From: an uncultured Pseudomonadota bacterium
Lineage (GTDB): Bacteria; Pseudomonadota; Gammaproteobacteria; Steroidobacterales; Steroidobacteraceae
Assembly (NCBI GenBank): GCA_946479515.1
Contig: CAMLGF010000023.1
Span: forward strand, 1 to 48,701
Direction: 5' to 3'
DNA length: 48,701 bases
The position numbers were made by a program, and so were the translations under genes. The notes under the pieces are model-generated. The model ran no database searches. It was given only the letters and a program-made list of their open reading frames with translations, and was not told where the DNA came from. This document shows positions 38,784-47,484 of this stretch, one piece after another (the stretch's first letter is position 1; every line of letters begins with the position of its first letter).

Positions 38784-40357
38784 GCATCGCACCAATCACT
38801 GTCTACGTGCCGGGCGACTCCGGCGCCGTGTCGGTGGGCGCGGATCAGGTCGCGGCGACGCTCGCGGAGGAATGTCGGCGTCGCGGCATCGCGGTGCGCA
38901 TCCGCCGCAACGGTTCGCGCGGCATGTATTGGCTGGAGCCGCTGGTCGAAGTGGTCACCGATGCCGGGCGGGTCGGCTATGGTCCGGTCGGCGTCGCCGA
39001 CATCCCGCGTCTGCTCGATGCGCGCATGCTCGAGGGCGCCGTGGATGGTTTGCGGCTCGGCGATCCCGACAAACATCCGTGGATGCGCAGCCAGCAGCGA
39101 CTGACGGCGGCGCGCCTCGGCGTCGTCGATCCCGCCGACCTCGACGACTATCTCACCCACGGCGGATACGCGGGTCTGGATGCGGCGCTCGGCCTGTCGC
39201 CGCAGGCCATCGTGCAGCAGGTCATCGACTCGGGACTTCGCGGCCGCGGCGGCGCGGCCTTTCCCACCGGCATCAAATGGCGGACGGTACTCGAACAGCA
39301 GGCGGCGCAGAAGTACGTCGCCTGCAATGCCGACGAGGGCGATTCGGGCACGTTCGCGGATCGCATGCTCATGGAAGGCGATCCGTTCTCACTGATCGAA
39401 GGCATGACCATCGCGGGCCTGGCCGTGGGCGCCACCCAGGGTTACATCTACCTGCGTATCGAATATCCGCACGCGGCGCGCGTACTCGGGCATGCGTTGC
39501 GGCTCGCCCGCGAGCGCGGCTATCTCGGCGAAAATCTCCTCGGCAGCGGCAAAAGCTTCGACATCGCGCTGCGCCTGGGGGCCGGCGCCTACATCTGCGG
39601 TGAAGAGACCTCGATGCTCGAGAGTCTGCAGGGGCGACGCGGCGAAGTGCGCGTGCGGCCGCCGCTGCCGGCCATCAAAGGGTTGTTTGGGCAGCCGACG
39701 GTGGTCAACAACGTGGTGACCCTGGCCACGGTGCCGGTGATCCTGGCGCGCGGCGCCGCGTTTCATCGCGACTTCGGCATGGGCAGGTCGCGCGGCACCG
39801 TGCTCCTGCAGCTCGGCGGCAATGTGAAGAACGGCGGGCTCGTGGAGCGCGCCTTCGGCCTCACCGTGCGTGAGCTGGTATTCCGCCATGGCGGCGGGAC
39901 GGCGACCGGCAAGGCGGTGCGCGCCGTGCAGATCGGCGGGCCGCTCGGTGCCTATCTACCGACGGTGGAATTCGACACGCCGCTCGAATACGAGGCGCTG
40001 GCGGCGCGCGACGCGCTGCTCGGGCACGGCGGCGTGGTGGTGTTCGACGAAGATGTGGACATGGCGCGCATGGCACGGCACGCCTTCGCGTTCTGTGCGC
40101 TCGAGTCCTGCGGCAAGTGCGCGCCGTGCCGCCTCGGGTCCGCGCGCGGCGTCGAGCTGCTGGACCGGTTGCAGGCACGCGGCAACGGGGCGGTGGAGGC
40201 GGATCTGGCGCTGGTGGAAGAACTCTGCGACACGATGGCCGAGACTTCCCTGTGCGGGCTCGGCGGCATGACGCCATTCCCGGTGCGCAGTGCGCTCAGA
40301 CATTTTCGCCAGGACTTCTCCCGGGCTCGCGCCGAGAGCGAGCGGAGTCGCCCATGA
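38780..40357 (+). CDS. fdsB: NAD-dependent formate dehydrogenase beta subunit (NuoF-like diaphorase)
   Basis: 525 residues from ATG 38780 (the ATGA overlap with fdsG). The first ~120 residues are thioredoxin-like but without the iron-sulfur cysteines. Then come the FMN/NADH-binding segments (LRGRGGAAFPTGIKWRTV, ACNADEGDSGTFADR, GAYICGEETSMLESLQG) and the C-terminal [4Fe-4S] site ESCGKCAPCRLG plus a late Cys in TSLCGLGGMTP. It passes electrons from formate to NAD+. It is coupled to fdsA through another ATGA overlap at 40354-40357. Confidence 0.95.
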   Translation: MSIAPITVYVPGDSGAVSVGADQVAATLAEECRRRGIAVRIRRNGSRGMYWLEPLVEVVTDAGRVGYGPVGVADIPRLLDARMLEGAVDGLRLGDPDKHPWMRSQQRLTAARLGVVDPADLDDYLTHGGYAGLDAALGLSPQAIVQQVIDSGLRGRGGAAFPTGIKWRTVLEQQAAQKYVACNADEGDSGTFADRMLMEGDPFSLIEGMTIAGLAVGATQGYIYLRIEYPHAARVLGHALRLARERGYLGENLLGSGKSFDIALRLGAGAYICGEETSMLESLQGRRGEVRVRPPLPAIKGLFGQPTVVNNVVTLATVPVILARGAAFHRDFGMGRSRGTVLLQLGGNVKNGGLVERAFGLTVRELVFRHGGGTATGKAVRAVQIGGPLGAYLPTVEFDTPLEYEALAARDALLGHGGVVVFDEDVDMARMARHAFAFCALESCGKCAPCRLGSARGVELLDRLQARGNGAVEADLALVEELCDTMAETSLCGLGGMTPFPVRSALRHFRQDFSRARAESERSRP

Positions 40358-43188
40358 AGGCGCTGGATCATCACGACCTCGGTACGCCGGCAGCCGCCGG
40401 CGAGCCCGTCATGCTCGAGATCGATGGCGTCAGTATCACCGTGCCCGCGGGTACCTCGGTGATGCGCGCCGCGGCGCTGGCGGCGCGCGATGTCCCCAGG
40501 CTTTGCGCCACCGACACGCTGCAGGCCTTCGGCTCCTGCCGCCTGTGCCTGGTGCACATCGAGGGTCGCAAGGGATCGCCGGCCTCGTGCACCACCGAAG
40601 TGGCGCCGGGGATGAAGGTGCACACGCGCGGCGCCGAGCTGGAGCGGTTGCGCCGCGGTGTGCTCGAGTTGTATCTGTCCGAGCATCCCCTGGGCACCTG
40701 CCCGCCAGCGGCGCGCTGCGAACTCGAGGCCGTGGCGGTCGCGCACGGCATCGAGGGCTCGCGCTTCGCGACCGGGCAATCGTCACGCGCGCGCGGCGCA
40801 CTCGCGTTCGACGCGAGCAATCCCTATTTCCGCTTCGCGGACGAATCCTGCATCGTGTGCTCGCGCTGCGTGCGCGCCTGCGAGGACCAGCAGGGCACAT
40901 TCGCGCTCACCATCGCCGGCCGTGGACTCCAGTCGCGCGTGTCGGCCTCGCAGGGGCAGCCCTTCTTCGAATCGGAGTGCGTTTCCTGCGGCGCCTGTGT
41001 CGAGGCCTGCCCCACGGGTGCGCTGCTCGAGAAGCCGCTGATCGACGCCGCGCGGCTGCCGCAGCGTTCCGTCAGGACCACCTGCGCCTATTGCGGCGTC
41101 GGCTGCTCGCTGATCGCCGAGGTACGCGAGGGCGCGGTGTCGCGCATGGTGCCGGACCGTGACGGTCGCGCCAATCAGGGGCACGCGTGCGTGAAAGGGC
41201 GCTTCGCGTACGGCTATGCCACGCACGCCGATCGTGTCACGCGGCCCCTGATCCGCGAGCGCATCACCGATGACTGGCGCGAGGTCAGCTGGGACGAGGC
41301 CATTTCCCACGCCGCCGCACAGTTCCGGCGCATTCAGGCCGTTCATGGGCGCGATGCGGTCGGCGGCATCACCTCTTCACGGTGCACCAACGAGGAGACC
41401 TTCCTGGTGCAGAAACTGGTGCGCGCCGCGTTCGGCACCAACAACGTCGACACCTGCGCGCGGGTGTGTCACTCGCCCACCGGCTACGGGCTCAAGCACA
41501 CCCTGGGCGAATCGGCCGGCACGCAGGAATTCGTATCCGTGCAGAAGGCCGACGTGATCATGGTGATCGGCGCCAGTCCCACCGAAGCTCATCCGGTGTT
41601 CGCATCGCAGATGAAGCGGCGGCTGCGCGAGGGCGCCCGGCTCATCGTCGTGGACCCGCGCGTGATCGGGCTGGTGAAATCACCGCACGTGCGCGCGGAC
41701 TTCCACCTGCGGCTGCTGCCAGGCACCAACGTGGCGGTCATCAACGCGCTCGCGCACGTCGTGGTCACCGAAGGGCTGACCCGGGACGACTACATCGCCG
41801 CGCGCTGCGAACGAGAGTCGTACGAGAAGTGGCGTGCGTTCGTCGCCGACCCGGCAAATTCACCCGAGGCCCTCGAGCCGATCACGGGCGTGCCCGCGGC
41901 GCAGCTGCGCGGCGCGGCGCGCCTGTATGCGCGCGGGCCCAACAGCGCCATCTACTATGGGCTGGGCGTGACCGAACACAGCCAGGGCACCACCATGGTG
42001 ATGGGCATCGCCAACCTGGCCATGGCCACGGGCAACCTCGGCCGCGAAGGCGTGGGCGTGAACCCGCTGCGCGGCCAGAACAACGTGCAGGGCAGCTGCG
42101 ACATGGGTTCGTTTCCGCACGAGTTCAGCGGCTATCGTCATGTCTCCGACGACGCCACGCGCGCGCAGTTCGAAGCGATGTGGAAGGTGCAGCTCGGCTC
42201 TGAGCCGGGGCTGCGCATTCCCAACATGTTCGAGGCGGCGCTCGACGGTTCGTTCAAGGGGTTGTACATCCAGGGCGAGGACTTCGCGCAGTCGGATCCG
42301 AATACCGCGCACGTCACCGCGGCCCTGTCGGCCATGGAATGCATAGTCATCCAGGACATCTTCCACAACGAGACGGCGAAATTCGCGCACGTATTCCTGC
42401 CGGGTTCGTCCTTCCTGGAGAAGGACGGCACCTTCACCAATGCCGAGCGCCGCATTTCGCGCGTTCGCAAGGTCATGGAACCGCTGGCGGGCCTGGCGGA
42501 CTGGCAAGTCACGCAGCGCCTGTCGAATGCGCTGGGTTATCCCATGAACTACTCGCATCCCGCCGAGATCATGGACGAGATCGCGGCGCTCACGCCCACG
42601 TTCGCCGGCGTGAGCTATGAGAAGCTGGATCGCCTGGGGTCGATTCAATGGCCCTGCAATCGCGAGGCGCCGTCCGGCACGCCTACCATGCACGTGGGGC
42701 AGTTCGTGCGCGGCAAGGGAAAGTTCTACGTCACCGCCTACGTGCCCACGCGCGAGCGGACGTCGAGCCGCTATCCGCTGCTGCTGACCACCGGACGCGT
42801 GCTCACGCAATACAACGTCGGCGCGCAAACCCGCCGCACCGCCAACCTGGCCTGGCACAGCGAAGACCGCCTGGAATTGCATCCGCACGACGCCGAGGCG
42901 CGCGGCATCGAACATGGCGACTGGGTGGGCGTGACCAGCAGGGCGGGCGACACCGTCCTGCGAGTGGAGATCACGGACCGGGTCGCGCCGGGTGTCGTGT
43001 ACACCACGTTCCACTTCCCCGAGTCGGGCGCCAATCTCATCACCACGGAAAATTCCGATTGGGCGACCAATTGTCCCGAGTACAAGGTGACAGCCGTTCA
43101 GGTGGTCAAGGTCGCGCAGCCCCGTGCCTGGCAGCACCGGCGACGGACCGCGGTTGCGTCGGAGCCGGCCGCGAGCCCGCCGGTCTAG
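40354..43188 (+). CDS. fdsA: NAD-dependent formate dehydrogenase alpha (molybdenum) subunit
   Basis: 944 residues from ATG 40354. The N-terminal [2Fe-2S] domain has C51, C62, C65 and C79. A His-Cys site follows, then two ferredoxin clusters (C166/169/172/176 and C209/212/215/219), then the [4Fe-4S] domain TCAYCGVGC (C244/247/251) and the molybdopterin domains. The molybdenum ligand is C372 in ARVCHSPTGYG, followed by the catalytic histidine H373. At the His-Cys site the sequence is HPLGTCPPAARC (111-122), two residues shorter than the usual H-x3-C-x2-C-x5-C and lacking its first Cys. Otherwise it is a complete FdsA that oxidises formate to CO2. Confidence 0.95.
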   Translation: MKALDHHDLGTPAAAGEPVMLEIDGVSITVPAGTSVMRAAALAARDVPRLCATDTLQAFGSCRLCLVHIEGRKGSPASCTTEVAPGMKVHTRGAELERLRRGVLELYLSEHPLGTCPPAARCELEAVAVAHGIEGSRFATGQSSRARGALAFDASNPYFRFADESCIVCSRCVRACEDQQGTFALTIAGRGLQSRVSASQGQPFFESECVSCGACVEACPTGALLEKPLIDAARLPQRSVRTTCAYCGVGCSLIAEVREGAVSRMVPDRDGRANQGHACVKGRFAYGYATHADRVTRPLIRERITDDWREVSWDEAISHAAAQFRRIQAVHGRDAVGGITSSRCTNEETFLVQKLVRAAFGTNNVDTCARVCHSPTGYGLKHTLGESAGTQEFVSVQKADVIMVIGASPTEAHPVFASQMKRRLREGARLIVVDPRVIGLVKSPHVRADFHLRLLPGTNVAVINALAHVVVTEGLTRDDYIAARCERESYEKWRAFVADPANSPEALEPITGVPAAQLRGAARLYARGPNSAIYYGLGVTEHSQGTTMVMGIANLAMATGNLGREGVGVNPLRGQNNVQGSCDMGSFPHEFSGYRHVSDDATRAQFEAMWKVQLGSEPGLRIPNMFEAALDGSFKGLYIQGEDFAQSDPNTAHVTAALSAMECIVIQDIFHNETAKFAHVFLPGSSFLEKDGTFTNAERRISRVRKVMEPLAGLADWQVTQRLSNALGYPMNYSHPAEIMDEIAALTPTFAGVSYEKLDRLGSIQWPCNREAPSGTPTMHVGQFVRGKGKFYVTAYVPTRERTSSRYPLLLTTGRVLTQYNVGAQTRRTANLAWHSEDRLELHPHDAEARGIEHGDWVGVTSRAGDTVLRVEITDRVAPGVVYTTFHFPESGANLITTENSDWATNCPEYKVTAVQVVKVAQPRAWQHRRRTAVASEPAASPPV

Positions 43189-43196
43189 GAGAGCGC

Positions 43197-43415
43197 GTGG
43201 ACATCCAGCGGCTGGTGGCCATGGCCAATGACATCGCGGCGTTCTTCGATTCGGAGCCGGACCGGCAGGTTGCCGCCGAGGGCGTGCGCAACCACGTCAG
43301 GAAATTCTGGGAGCCGCGCATGCGCCGCGAGATCATCGCGCATGTGCAGAAGGGCGGTGCCGGTCTCACGCCGACCGCCCGCTCGGCTGTGGAGAGTCTC
43401 GCGCGCGGCGCCTGA
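43197..43415 (+). CDS. fdsD: NAD-dependent formate dehydrogenase delta subunit
   Basis: 72 residues from GTG 43197 with an aggaga ribosome site at 43187-43192 and an 8-base gap after fdsA. The sequence is typical of FdsD: VDIQRLVAMANDIAAFF, then HVRKFWEPRMRREIIAHV and AGLTPTARSAVESL. FdsD is a small subunit of the soluble FdsABG complex needed for activity and cofactor handling. It ends the fds cluster; a 7-bp GC hairpin (43416-43433) after it lacks a T tract. Confidence 0.92.
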   Translation: MDIQRLVAMANDIAAFFDSEPDRQVAAEGVRNHVRKFWEPRMRREIIAHVQKGGAGLTPTARSAVESLARGA

Positions 43416-43513
43416 GCCGCCGCGCCCGGCGGCGGAGTCTCATAGCGCAGGACTATGATCCGGCCGCTGCTCGTGCTCGCCAGCGCGGGCGCGCCCTGTC
43501 AGTATTACGTCCC

Positions 43514-44398
43514 ATGATTTCAGGTCTCGCGGCGAAGATTGCCGCCCGGCATTTCGTCGTCACCGGCGAGCTCACGCCCCCCAAGGGCATCGATCTGTCC
43601 AAGCTGTTCGAGTCGGCCGAACTCCTGCGACACGCGGTCGACGCCGTGAACATCACCGAGTCGCCACGCGCCCGCATGTCGATGGACGCACGCGCCGTGG
43701 CCAAGCTGCTCCTGGACCGCGGCATCGAACCGCTCGTGCAGATCACCAGCCGCGATCGCAATCGCATCGCCATTCAGGCCGACTTGTTAGGCGCCGCGGC
43801 GCTCGGCCTGCGCAACTTCGTGTTCATGGGCGGCGATTCGCCCGCGGGCGGCGATCATCCGGACGCCAAGCCGGTGTTCGACCTCACGGCATCGGGTCTG
43901 CTCGCGGCCGCGCAGGCGCTGCGCAATGGCCGGGATTTCGCCGGCAATCCCCTGAGCGGAACGCCGGAGCTCTTCCTCGGCGCCACCTGCAATCCGGGCG
44001 CTGGCAATTTTCAGGCGGAAGTGGACAACACCCGGCGCAAGATCGACGCCGGCGCGAAGATGCTGCAGACACAGGCGGTGTTCCACCCGGATCCGCTGCG
44101 GCGGTTCATCGATGCGGTGAAGCCCGACGGCGTGGCGATACTGGCGGGCATCATTCCCTTGAAATCCGAACGCACTGCGCCGTGGCTGCATGCCAACCTG
44201 CCGGGCGTGGTCGTGCCGCCCGATATGGTGGCCGCCATGCAGAGCGCGGGTGCCGCCGGCCGCGCCGTGGAAGAGGGCGTGGCGCTCGCCGGCAAGATCA
44301 TTGCCAGCGTGAAGGACTTCTGCCAGGGAGTACACGTGATGGCGATCGGACTCGAGGCCGAGGTGCCGGCCATCCTGCGGGCGGCCGGTGTGCGCTAG
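43514..44398 (+). CDS. Methylenetetrahydrofolate reductase family protein
   Basis: 294 residues, a single TIM barrel with FAD. The family reduces 5,10-methylene-THF to 5-methyl-THF. Visible: FVVTGELTPPKGIDL near the start (the Glu in the place of the catalytic acid), VQITSRDRNRIAIQADLLGA and FLGATCNPGA, then MLQTQAVFHP. The motifs are those of the MetF/MTHFR barrel, but the sequence is not of the closest E. coli MetF type, so I leave the symbol open. It starts 98 bases after fdsD. Placed behind folD and formate dehydrogenase, it would make methyl-THF for methionine and hence SAM. Its TAG overlaps the stop of the next, convergent gene. Confidence 0.86.
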   Translation: MISGLAAKIAARHFVVTGELTPPKGIDLSKLFESAELLRHAVDAVNITESPRARMSMDARAVAKLLLDRGIEPLVQITSRDRNRIAIQADLLGAAALGLRNFVFMGGDSPAGGDHPDAKPVFDLTASGLLAAAQALRNGRDFAGNPLSGTPELFLGATCNPGAGNFQAEVDNTRRKIDAGAKMLQTQAVFHPDPLRRFIDAVKPDGVAILAGIIPLKSERTAPWLHANLPGVVVPPDMVAAMQSAGAAGRAVEEGVALAGKIIASVKDFCQGVHVMAIGLEAEVPAILRAAGVR

Positions 44399-44709
44399 AG
44401 GATATCGTCCTCGCCCGATCTGCCGCCTTCCTCTTCCCAGCGATTCACTTCCCAGACTTCCTCGCGGCTGAACTTGAGCCGTGCGCCGGCGCCGCCGCCA
44501 TTTTCCGCGATGAACACCACGCCTGCGGCTTCCAGCGCCGCGCGCAGGCGGCGGCGGGTGGTTTCGTCGGCGGCGCGGAATCGCTTTTCGAAGTCGGCGA
44601 TGGTCTGCAGGTCGATGGCCGCCGACTGCGACAGCTGTGCCTGCGACCACTCGATGAGCGCGCGGCCGGCGCGGCATTGCGCCGCCGTGAGCGATGTCGG
44701 TGATGTCAT
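44395..44709 (-). CDS. Small XRE-like helix-turn-helix regulator
   Basis: 104 residues from the Met at 44709 (the frame can start at 44724, adding 5 residues). The N-terminal half is an XRE-type helix-turn-helix (AAQCRAGRALIEWSQAQLSQ, then AIDLQTIADFEKRFRAADE), followed by the tail RRRLRAALEAAGVVFIAENG, common in this small regulator group. The second half is acidic. The target is unknown. Its stop and that of the methylene-THF reductase share the CTAG at 44395-44398. Confidence 0.78.
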   Translation of the reverse strand: MTSPTSLTAAQCRAGRALIEWSQAQLSQSAAIDLQTIADFEKRFRAADETTRRRLRAALEAAGVVFIAENGGGAGARLKFSREEVWEVNRWEEEGGRSGEDDIL

Positions 44710-44858
44710 GAGGTTACCCGCCATGGAGGCACCGTATAGCCTCCTCGGGAATGCCGGGCAAGGGGCGGCCGCGCCACCAGACCTGCTGCCCGTAGGGGAA
44801 TATGTCGCTCGCCGCGTCTGGTACTAGACTGCGAGCCAGATCGGACAGGGGGGGCGCG

Positions 44859-45899
44859 ATGAGGTACAGAAAGTTAGGCAATACCGGCTTGATCGTCTCG
44901 GAAATGTGTCTCGGCGCCATGACCTTCGGCAGCGGCGAGGGCATGTGGGCGACGGTGGCCGGCGTCGGCCAGGACAGCGTCACCGAGATCATCAGGGCGG
45001 CCTTCGACCGCGGCATCAACTTCATCGACACAGCGGATTTCTATTCCAATGGCCGCTCGGAAGTGGTCACGGGCAATGCGCTCAAGATGCTCGGCCAGCC
45101 GCGTGATTCGTACGTGCTCGCCACCAAGGTGCTGCTGCGCATGGGACCGGGCCACAATCAGATCGGCCTGTCGCGCTACCACATCATGGAGAACATCAAT
45201 GCCAGCCTGAAGCGGCTGCAGGTGGATCACATCGATCTTTATCAGATACACGGCCGCGATCCGTTCACTCCACTGGAAGAGACCCTCGACGCGCTGGATG
45301 ACTGCGTGCGCGCTGGCAAGGTGCGCTACATCGGCCTGTGCAATCTGTCCTCGTGGGAAATCATGAAGTCGCTGTGGATCTCGGACAGACGCCGGCTGGC
45401 ACGTTTCGAGAGCCTGCAGATGTACTACTCCCTGGCCGGCCGCGACATCGAGCGCGAAATCGTACCGCTCGCCAAGGACCAGAATCTCGCCATCCTGCCC
45501 TGGTCGCCGCTCGCGGGCGGGCTGCTCTCCGGCAAGTTCTCCCGCGAGAACGAGAAGCCGGACGGCGCGCGCCGCGCCACGCTGGATTTCCCGCCGGTGG
45601 AGCGCGAGCGGTTGTGGCGCATCCTCGACGTACTGCGGCCGATCGCCGCCGACAATCTCGTGTCGGTGGCGCAGGTCGCGCTCGCCTGGCTGCTGGCCCA
45701 GCCGCACGTCACCGCTGTGATCATCGGCGCCAAAAACCAGGAGCAGCTGCTCGACAACATCGCCGCCACCGAGCTCGTGCTCAGCCCCGAACAGCTCAGG
45801 GCCATCGACGAGGCTTCCAAGCTACCCAGCGAATATCCGCAGTGGATGCTCACGCGGCAATCAGCGGACCGGCTGGGGCAGGTGCTGGGCACCGACTGA
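44859..45899 (+). CDS. Aldo/keto reductase
   Basis: 346 residues from ATG 44859; upstream in-frame starts lack family similarity. It is a soluble NADPH-dependent (alpha/beta)8 reductase. The catalytic tetrad is visible: Asp and Tyr in NFIDTADFYSNG, Lys in YVLATKVLLR and His in LYQIHGRDPFTP. The NADPH-binding C-terminus reads VAWLLAQ then VTAVIIGAKNQEQL. Typical substrates are aldehydes or sugars. It lies just upstream of xylB-xylA, which invites a role in sugar metabolism, but a general aldehyde detoxification role is equally possible. Confidence 0.88.
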   Translation: MRYRKLGNTGLIVSEMCLGAMTFGSGEGMWATVAGVGQDSVTEIIRAAFDRGINFIDTADFYSNGRSEVVTGNALKMLGQPRDSYVLATKVLLRMGPGHNQIGLSRYHIMENINASLKRLQVDHIDLYQIHGRDPFTPLEETLDALDDCVRAGKVRYIGLCNLSSWEIMKSLWISDRRRLARFESLQMYYSLAGRDIEREIVPLAKDQNLAILPWSPLAGGLLSGKFSRENEKPDGARRATLDFPPVERERLWRILDVLRPIAADNLVSVAQVALAWLLAQPHVTAVIIGAKNQEQLLDNIAATELVLSPEQLRAIDEASKLPSEYPQWMLTRQSADRLGQVLGTD

Positions 45900-45977
45900 A
45901 GGTGATGTCCGGCGCCGCTGCAATTCGATTTTCCGCCGGCGCGATCTGACTAGGGAATTACGCCGGCCCCCCGATTC

Positions 45978-45991
45978 TGGTAGCGTTATCG
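45978..45991 (+). promoter_or_regulatory. LacI-family-type operator candidate upstream of xylB
   Basis: TGGTAGCGTTATCG lies 36 bases upstream of the xylB start. It is an imperfect inverted repeat with a central CG, and from memory resembles xylose operators bound by LacI-family XylR in Xanthomonas and Caulobacter (TGGTAGCGCTAACA type), with three differences. I see no LacI-family regulator gene in the window. The match is by eye. Confidence 0.45.
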
Positions 45992-46027
45992 CCGCCAAAA
46001 CAGACCAGAAGCGTGGGGGGAGCAGGG

Positions 46028-47482
46028 GTGTATCTCGGCATCGATATCGGCACGTCCAGTGTCAAGGCGGTCATCGTCGACGACAGGGACACGGTGGTGG
46101 AGCAGGCCTCGGCTCCGTTGAATGTTTCCCGGCCGAACCCGGGGTGGTCTGAACAGAATCCCGCGGACTGGTGGGCTGCGACCTGCGCGGCGGTGAAGCA
46201 GCTGCCGGCAGCCGAGCGCAAGGCCGTGAAGGCCGTGGGTCTTTCCGGGCAGATGCACGGCGCGACGATTCTCGATGGCAGCGACCGCCCCTTGCGCCCC
46301 GCCATTCTGTGGAACGACGGTCGCAGCGAAAAGCAGTGTGCCGCGCTCGAAAAGGCCGAGCCGCGTTCACGCCAGATCACGGGCAACATCGCCATGCCCG
46401 GTTTCACGGCGCCCAAGCTCGTGTGGGTACGCGAGCACGAACCCGAAGTCTTCAAGCAGACGCGCAGCGTGCTGCTGCCCAAGGATTACGTGCGCCTGCT
46501 CATGACCGGCGAGAAGGCCAGCGACTGCTCCGATGCCGCCGGCACGCTGTGGGTGGACGTCGCCCGGCGCAAATGGTCGCCGGAGATGCTGGCCGCCACG
46601 GGTCTCGACGAATCGCACATGCCGAGGCTCGTGGAGGGCACCGACACCACGGGCATGCTCAAGAAAGAGGTGGCCGCGGACTGGGGCATGGACTCCGTGC
46701 CGGTGGCCGGCGGCGGCGGCGACAATGCCGCGGGCGCCGCGGGCATCGGCGTGGTGAATCCGGGTGACGCGTTCCTCTCGCTCGGCACGTCCGGCGTACT
46801 GTTCCTGGTGACGCCGAAATTCCTGCCGAATTCCGCCAAGGCGGTGCACGCGTTCTGTCACTGCATTCCGGGAGTGTGGCACCAGATGAGCGTGATGCTC
46901 TCGGCCGCTTCCTGCGTGGACTGGGCCGTCAAGCTCACCGGCACCCAGGATGCGGCGGAGCTTCTGTCCAAGGTCGAAAAGCGCGCTTCGCTGGAAGGCC
47001 CGGAGATCTTCCTGCCGTATCTGTCCGGCGAGCGCACGCCGCACAACGATCCGGCCGCGCGCGGCGTGTTGTTCGGCCTCAATCACGATTCGGACGCCGC
47101 GGCCATCGGCCAGGCGGTGCTCGAGGGCGTGGCATTCGCGTTCGCCGACGGCCTGGACGTGCTCATCGAAGCCGGCGCCTCCATCGATCGGATTTCCGTG
47201 ATCGGCGGCGGTGCGCGCTCCATGTGGTGGGGCGGTGTATTGTCAGCGGCCCTCAGGCGGCCCCTGATTTACCGCGACGCCTCGGAGGTGGGCCCGGCGT
47301 TCGGCGCCGCGCGCCTTGCCCGGATAGCCAAAACCGGGGAACGCGCGGAGGATGTCTGCCGTCCACCTCCGGTGCGCGTGGTGATCGAGCCGAACGCGCG
47401 CGACATCGAGCAGCTGGCCCCGAAACGCCAATGTTTTTCCAAGATTTATCAGGACCTTAAGCCAAGATTCCGAGGAGTTTGA
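46028..47482 (+). CDS. xylB: Xylulokinase
   Basis: 484 residues from GTG 46028 ([13 protein letters not shown]), the same length as E. coli XylB; a GTG 15 bases upstream would add five residues and overlaps the purine-rich ribosome site. It is a FGGY-family kinase that phosphorylates D-xylulose to xylulose-5-phosphate. Features are the phosphate-binding [59 protein letters not shown] and [15 protein letters not shown]. xylA follows after 2 bases, so the pair forms an operon. Confidence 0.95.
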   Translation: MYLGIDIGTSSVKAVIVDDRDTVVEQASAPLNVSRPNPGWSEQNPADWWAATCAAVKQLPAAERKAVKAVGLSGQMHGATILDGSDRPLRPAILWNDGRSEKQCAALEKAEPRSRQITGNIAMPGFTAPKLVWVREHEPEVFKQTRSVLLPKDYVRLLMTGEKASDCSDAAGTLWVDVARRKWSPEMLAATGLDESHMPRLVEGTDTTGMLKKEVAADWGMDSVPVAGGGGDNAAGAAGIGVVNPGDAFLSLGTSGVLFLVTPKFLPNSAKAVHAFCHCIPGVWHQMSVMLSAASCVDWAVKLTGTQDAAELLSKVEKRASLEGPEIFLPYLSGERTPHNDPAARGVLFGLNHDSDAAAIGQAVLEGVAFAFADGLDVLIEAGASIDRISVIGGGARSMWWGGVLSAALRRPLIYRDASEVGPAFGAARLARIAKTGERAEDVCRPPPVRVVIEPNARDIEQLAPKRQCFSKIYQDLKPRFRGV

Positions 47483-47484
47483 TC

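Noticed and set aside
43416..43433. Terminator after fdsD
   Set aside because: GCCGCCG and CGGCGGC form a good stem, but no T tract follows.
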